Shown: piece after piece, positions 16,478 through 19,264 of the stretch
Layout of the letters: each line of letters opens with the position of its first letter
How positions within the stretch are numbered: the stretch's first letter is position 1
Assembly (NCBI GenBank): GCA_007132365.1
Contig: SLOS01000184.1
Location: forward strand, 1 to 19,264
Direction of reading: 5' to 3'
Length of the DNA: 19,264 bases
Origin: Bacteroidales bacterium
GTDB taxonomy: Bacteria; Bacteroidota; Bacteroidia; Bacteroidales; PUMT01
The notes under the pieces: model-generated
Told to the model about the DNA's origin: nothing
What the model saw: the letters and a program-made list of their open reading frames with translations, nothing else
Databases searched by the model: none
Position numbers and translations under genes: made by a program

Positions 16478-16511
16478 GCGGTTAAAACCAGATTTTAACC
16501 GCTTTTTTTTT
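16478..16511 (+). terminator. Strong rho-independent terminator after the PpiD-like gene
   Basis: A perfect 10-bp stem, GCGGTTAAAA (16478-16487) and TTTTAACCGC (16493-16502), around a 5-base CCAGA loop, followed by nine T at 16503-16511. It is 49 bp after the PpiD stop. The T-run runs straight into the possible nadC -7 element. Confidence 0.92.
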
Positions 16512-16518
16512 ACTTTAG
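16511..16518 (+). promoter_or_regulatory. Possible -7 element for nadC-nadB
   Basis: TACTTTAG is one base from TAnnTTTG and begins on the last T of the preceding terminator. Initiation near 16525 gives a leader of about 35 bases before the nadC ATG. No -33 TTG is seen; the upstream region is the terminator stem itself. Confidence 0.4.
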
Positions 16519-16558
16519 CATTCTGAACCTCATAAACCTTCAAACAATTCGAATTATA

Positions 16559-17404
16559 ATGGATAATTTCCCAAACCTGGATTACCTTATTGACATGGCG
16601 CTTGAGGAGGACCTTCACGATAGCGGAGATATTACATCAGAGTCAATATTCTCCGATGAGGAGCATACTTTCGCGCTGATCTCAAAAGATAATGGAATTC
16701 TGTGCGGTGCAGAGGTCTTTACAAGGGTAATGAAGAGACTGGAAAGCCGGACAAATGTGAAGTTTTTCTTCAGTGACGGAAATTACATTAAGCAAGGTGA
16801 CCATGTTGCAGAGATATCGGGAAAGGTTATCTCAATATTGAAAGCGGAGCGGAGCGCCCTTAATTTTCTTTCAATGCTTTCAGCAGTGGCGACAAGAACA
16901 TCAGAATTTGTAAGAGAAGCCGGGGGCAGGGCCGTTATCCTTGACACGCGAAAAACCCTTCCCGGATTCAGACATTTACAAAAGTATGCCGTAAGGTGCG
17001 GGGGTGGCAGTAATCACCGGATGGGGCTGTACGATATGGTAATGATAAAGGACAACCATATTGATGCTGCCGGCGGTATAAGTGCAGCTGTTAAAAAAGT
17101 AAGGAGCCGATGGGGAGACAGATTTAAAATAGAGGTTGAAGCAAGGAATATTTCTGAAGTGACAGAGGCCCTGAACTGCCGGGTGAACAGGATAATGCTT
17201 GATAATATGGGCAGGGAAGAGGTGGCCGTGGCAGTAAAACATATCGGAGGGGCTTGCGAGACAGAGGCTTCAGGTAACATGACCCCGGAAAAGACCAAAA
17301 ATGTATCATTAACGGGAGTAGATTTCATCTCTGCCGGGGAGATTACAAATTCAATAAAAGCATTTGACTTCAGCCTAAAAGATTTGTCAAAAGGTTTAAA
17401 ATAA
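16559..17404 (+). CDS. nadC: Nicotinate-nucleotide pyrophosphorylase (carboxylating)
   Basis: Joins quinolinate to PRPP with loss of CO2 to form nicotinate mononucleotide, step three of de novo NAD synthesis. The 281-aa length is usual. Quinolinate-site residues are visible: the LDTRKTLPG block (128-136) with Arg131 and Lys132, CGGGSNHRMGLYD (147-159) with His153 and Arg154, and MIKDNH (162-167) with Lys164. IEVEAR and IMLDN further on carry the acidic residues of the barrel core, and the C-terminal SLTGVDFISAGEIT is the phosphate-binding end. The ATG at 16559 gives the family N-terminus. nadB follows by 4 bp. The enzyme that makes quinolinate, NadA, is not in the window. Confidence 0.96.
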   Translation: MDNFPNLDYLIDMALEEDLHDSGDITSESIFSDEEHTFALISKDNGILCGAEVFTRVMKRLESRTNVKFFFSDGNYIKQGDHVAEISGKVISILKAERSALNFLSMLSAVATRTSEFVREAGGRAVILDTRKTLPGFRHLQKYAVRCGGGSNHRMGLYDMVMIKDNHIDAAGGISAAVKKVRSRWGDRFKIEVEARNISEVTEALNCRVNRIMLDNMGREEVAVAVKHIGGACETEASGNMTPEKTKNVSLTGVDFISAGEITNSIKAFDFSLKDLSKGLK

Positions 17405-17408
17405 AAAA

Positions 17409-18974
17409 ATGAGACATTATTACGATGCGGTTGTCGTGGGATCAGGCCTGGCCGGTCTGTGTTGCGCAATATACCTGAAAAAAGCAGGATTGCGTGTTGT
17501 TGTCATGACAAAAGAGCCAAAAATCCATGAGACCAACACCTACTATGCCCAGGGAGGGATAATTGCTTCCACGGATGATGATTCGGCTGAGCTTCTGCGC
17601 AGCGACCTGCTGAGAGCCGGTTCCGGTTACAATAACCTTGAGGCAGTTGATTTTTTCGTTAAATACGGGCCCTCCCTGGTATTTGAATTTCTGGTTGATG
17701 AAGTTGGGATACAGTTCAGCAGGTCAGAAGAGGGCAAATTAGACTATACAGAAGAGGCTGCGCACAGCAGAAGGCGCATTGTCCACTATGAAGATCACAC
17801 AGGTGATAAAATAGAGGACTCACTCATTAACCATGCAAAAAATGCAGGTGTTGAATTCCTTACCGATTATACAGCCATAGACCTTATAACAAATAACCAC
17901 CACTCACGCGACCCGCAGGAGGTATACCGTGAAAGGGAGGTTCTCGGAGTTTATGCCCTCAATAACCTGGAGGGTGAGACTGAAGCTTTCTTTTCAGGTC
18001 ATGTCGTTCTGGCAACAGGAGGTACAGGAAATCTTTATTACCACAGCACAAACCCGGTCTCAGCAACGGGAGACGGCATCAGTATGGCCTACAGGGCAGG
18101 TGCCGATATTATTAACACCGAATTTGTACAATTCCACCCTACCGCATTATTTCACAAAGACATAAAGAGATTCCTTATTTCGGAATCTTTAAGGGGAGAA
18201 GGAGGTAGATTAAAAAATCATGAAGGTCAGGCATTTATGCCGGATTACTCTGAAATGGGTGATCTTGCACCAAGAGATGTTGTATCCCGGGCTGTTTATG
18301 ACCAGATATGCAGAAGCGGAAGGGAATATATGCTTCTTGACATTGCCGGTTATTATACAGGCAGTGTACCGATTGAAAAGAGATTTTCAAAGATTTATGC
18401 TACGTGTCTCAAGGGAGGTATAGATATTACAAAAGAGCCCATCCCGATTACTCCGGCGGCCCATTATTCTTGTGGCGGAATAAAAACAGATACAAAGGGA
18501 AGAACTTCGCTTAAGAATCTCTATGCTGTCGGAGAAGTTTCATGTACCGGACTGCACGGGGCAAACAGGCTTGCTTCCGCATCTTTGCTTGAGGGCCTGC
18601 TTTGGGGTAAATCTTCGGCAGTTGATATTGCTGAAAACCGGGTTGAGATCAGGAAGAAGCGCTGTGATAATATTCCGGACTGGGAGAAACCGCCTCAGGC
18701 AGAAGCTTTTGACCCCTTGTTGATTGATCAGGACATGCAGGCTATCCGCCTAACAATGTGGAACTATGCGGGCATCATCCGTACAACAAAAGGGCTCAGG
18801 CGGGCTGAATCGGATCTGGAATACTATGCACACCGGATAATGAAATTCTACAAGAGCGCGGAAATAACCAAACAGATAATTGAACTCAGAAACGCTGTGG
18901 TAAGTTCCCAGCTTATAGTTGCAGGTGCACTTAAAAACAGCAGATCAGTTGGTTGTCATTATATCCGCGAATAG
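17409..18974 (+). CDS. nadB: L-aspartate oxidase
   Basis: An FAD enzyme that oxidises L-aspartate to iminoaspartate, the first step of de novo NAD synthesis; NadA then forms quinolinate for NadC. The 521-aa length is usual. The N-terminal FAD dinucleotide fold VVVGSGLAGLCCAIYL is at 8-23. TYYAQGGIIAS (about 44-54), LATGGTGNLY, EFVQFHPTAL and ESLRGEGGRL are the succinate-dehydrogenase-like flavoprotein blocks; APRDVVSRAV carries the expected catalytic Arg; AHYSCGGIKTD and GLHGANRLASASLLEGL complete the FAD site. The C-terminal helical domain is present and complete. It shares the nadC transcript and converges on ftsZ, 53 bp away, with no clear terminator between them. Confidence 0.96.
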   Translation: MRHYYDAVVVGSGLAGLCCAIYLKKAGLRVVVMTKEPKIHETNTYYAQGGIIASTDDDSAELLRSDLLRAGSGYNNLEAVDFFVKYGPSLVFEFLVDEVGIQFSRSEEGKLDYTEEAAHSRRRIVHYEDHTGDKIEDSLINHAKNAGVEFLTDYTAIDLITNNHHSRDPQEVYREREVLGVYALNNLEGETEAFFSGHVVLATGGTGNLYYHSTNPVSATGDGISMAYRAGADIINTEFVQFHPTALFHKDIKRFLISESLRGEGGRLKNHEGQAFMPDYSEMGDLAPRDVVSRAVYDQICRSGREYMLLDIAGYYTGSVPIEKRFSKIYATCLKGGIDITKEPIPITPAAHYSCGGIKTDTKGRTSLKNLYAVGEVSCTGLHGANRLASASLLEGLLWGKSSAVDIAENRVEIRKKRCDNIPDWEKPPQAEAFDPLLIDQDMQAIRLTMWNYAGIIRTTKGLRRAESDLEYYAHRIMKFYKSAEITKQIIELRNAVVSSQLIVAGALKNSRSVGCHYIRE

Positions 18975-19027
18975 TTTTCCATTATTCCCCGGCACTATTA
19001 CATTGCTAAAGATGTTTTCAGCATCCG

Positions 19028-19264
19028 TTAATCAACATTATCGTGCAGATAGCCATTATCAGGCCTGAATTTCGGGCCCTTCCCGCCGTCATCCGAGAGT
19101 GTGTACCTGCTTACCGGGTTATCAGAGGATTTTTTTGAGAGATTGATGTTTATCTTTTTCCTTTCAAAGGCAGGCTGACGCTCCATCTCCTCTATTTCCT
19201 CCTTCTCATTCACATTCAGATAGTTTTTTTCTTTCAGCCTGTTTCCGGCCTCCTTAAGCTTTGC
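19028..19264 (-). CDS. ftsZ: Cell division protein FtsZ, C-terminal tail (5' part outside window)
   Basis: The frame is open from the right edge to the TAA at 19028-19030, 78 codons. The visible part starts AKLKEAGNRLKEKNYLNV, continues with an acidic-basic linker (EEIEEMERQPAFERKK) and ends VSRYTLSDDGGKG and PDNGYLHDNVD. From memory the combination of an E-P-A-[YF]-x-R-[RK] segment, VSRYTLS and a final HDNVD is the C-terminal tail of Bacteroidota FtsZ, the tubulin-like division protein; the tail binds membrane tethers such as FtsA. The GTPase domain is not in the window, so the call rests on the tail only. An in-frame GTG at 19213 is internal, not a start. Confidence 0.8.
   Translation of the reverse strand, partial: AKLKEAGNRLKEKNYLNVNEKEEIEEMERQPAFERKKININLSKKSSDNPVSRYTLSDDGGKGPKFRPDNGYLHDNVD

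Noticed and set aside
18975..19027. Possible bidirectional terminator between nadB and ftsZ
   Set aside because: Only 4-5 bp stems (such as GATG/CATC) and no proper T-run are present.
1..19264. Defence system, mobile element, prophage or CRISPR array
   Set aside because: No transposase, integrase, phage, nuclease or spacer-repeat pattern is visible on either strand; nearly all the DNA is explained by housekeeping and envelope genes.

Overview
The window looks like chromosomal housekeeping DNA from a member of the Bacteroidota, most likely Bacteroidales or Marinilabiliales. Four things point there: exact TAnnTTTG (-7) elements before several genes and few strong Shine-Dalgarno sites; a gene order (type III pantothenate kinase, outer membrane protein, LptC, CNNM/CBS protein, PpiD-like chaperone) that I recall from this phylum; a GldN-like lipoprotein; and an FtsZ tail of the Bacteroidota type (ending HDNVD). 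No tRNA, rRNA, CRISPR array, insertion sequence, prophage or obvious accessory island is visible.

Layout. 1-2650 (+): the 3' end of dihydroorotase, a GldN-like lipoprotein, a DUF2148 ferredoxin-like protein and a D-2-hydroxyacid dehydrogenase. 2643-3896 (-): aspartate kinase, overlapping the dehydrogenase end by 8 bp. 3897-4179: a divergent intergenic region with a 14-bp direct repeat and the mfd promoter. 4180-7548 (+): mfd, the transcription-repair coupling factor, with a GTG start. 7549-7937: no intact gene, but a small secreted-protein gene that appears broken by two single-base frameshifts. 7938-8417 (-): a small beta-barrel protein. 8534-12550 (+): coaX, an outer membrane protein, lptC, a 64-aa membrane protein and a CNNM/CBS protein, tightly packed with overlaps of 17, 35 and 14 bp and so probably one operon. 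12763-14136 (+): a TPR protein ending in a clear terminator. 14326-16428 (+): a PpiD-like folding factor ending in a second strong terminator. 16559-18974 (+): nadC and nadB, 4 bp apart. 19028-19264 (-): the C-terminal end of ftsZ, entering from the right edge.

Functional themes. Envelope building dominates the middle (LptC for LPS transport, two beta-barrel proteins, a periplasmic peptidyl-prolyl isomerase, a TPR protein and a CNNM/CBS membrane protein), next to cofactor synthesis (CoA by CoaX; NAD by NadB and NadC, with the intermediate enzyme NadA absent), pyrimidine synthesis, aspartate-family amino acid synthesis and DNA repair. I found no convincing new multi-gene system. The items most worth a second look are the broken gene at 7580-7930, the GldN-like lipoprotein away from a gld operon, the DUF2148/dehydrogenase pair, the 64-aa membrane protein and the repeat before mfd.
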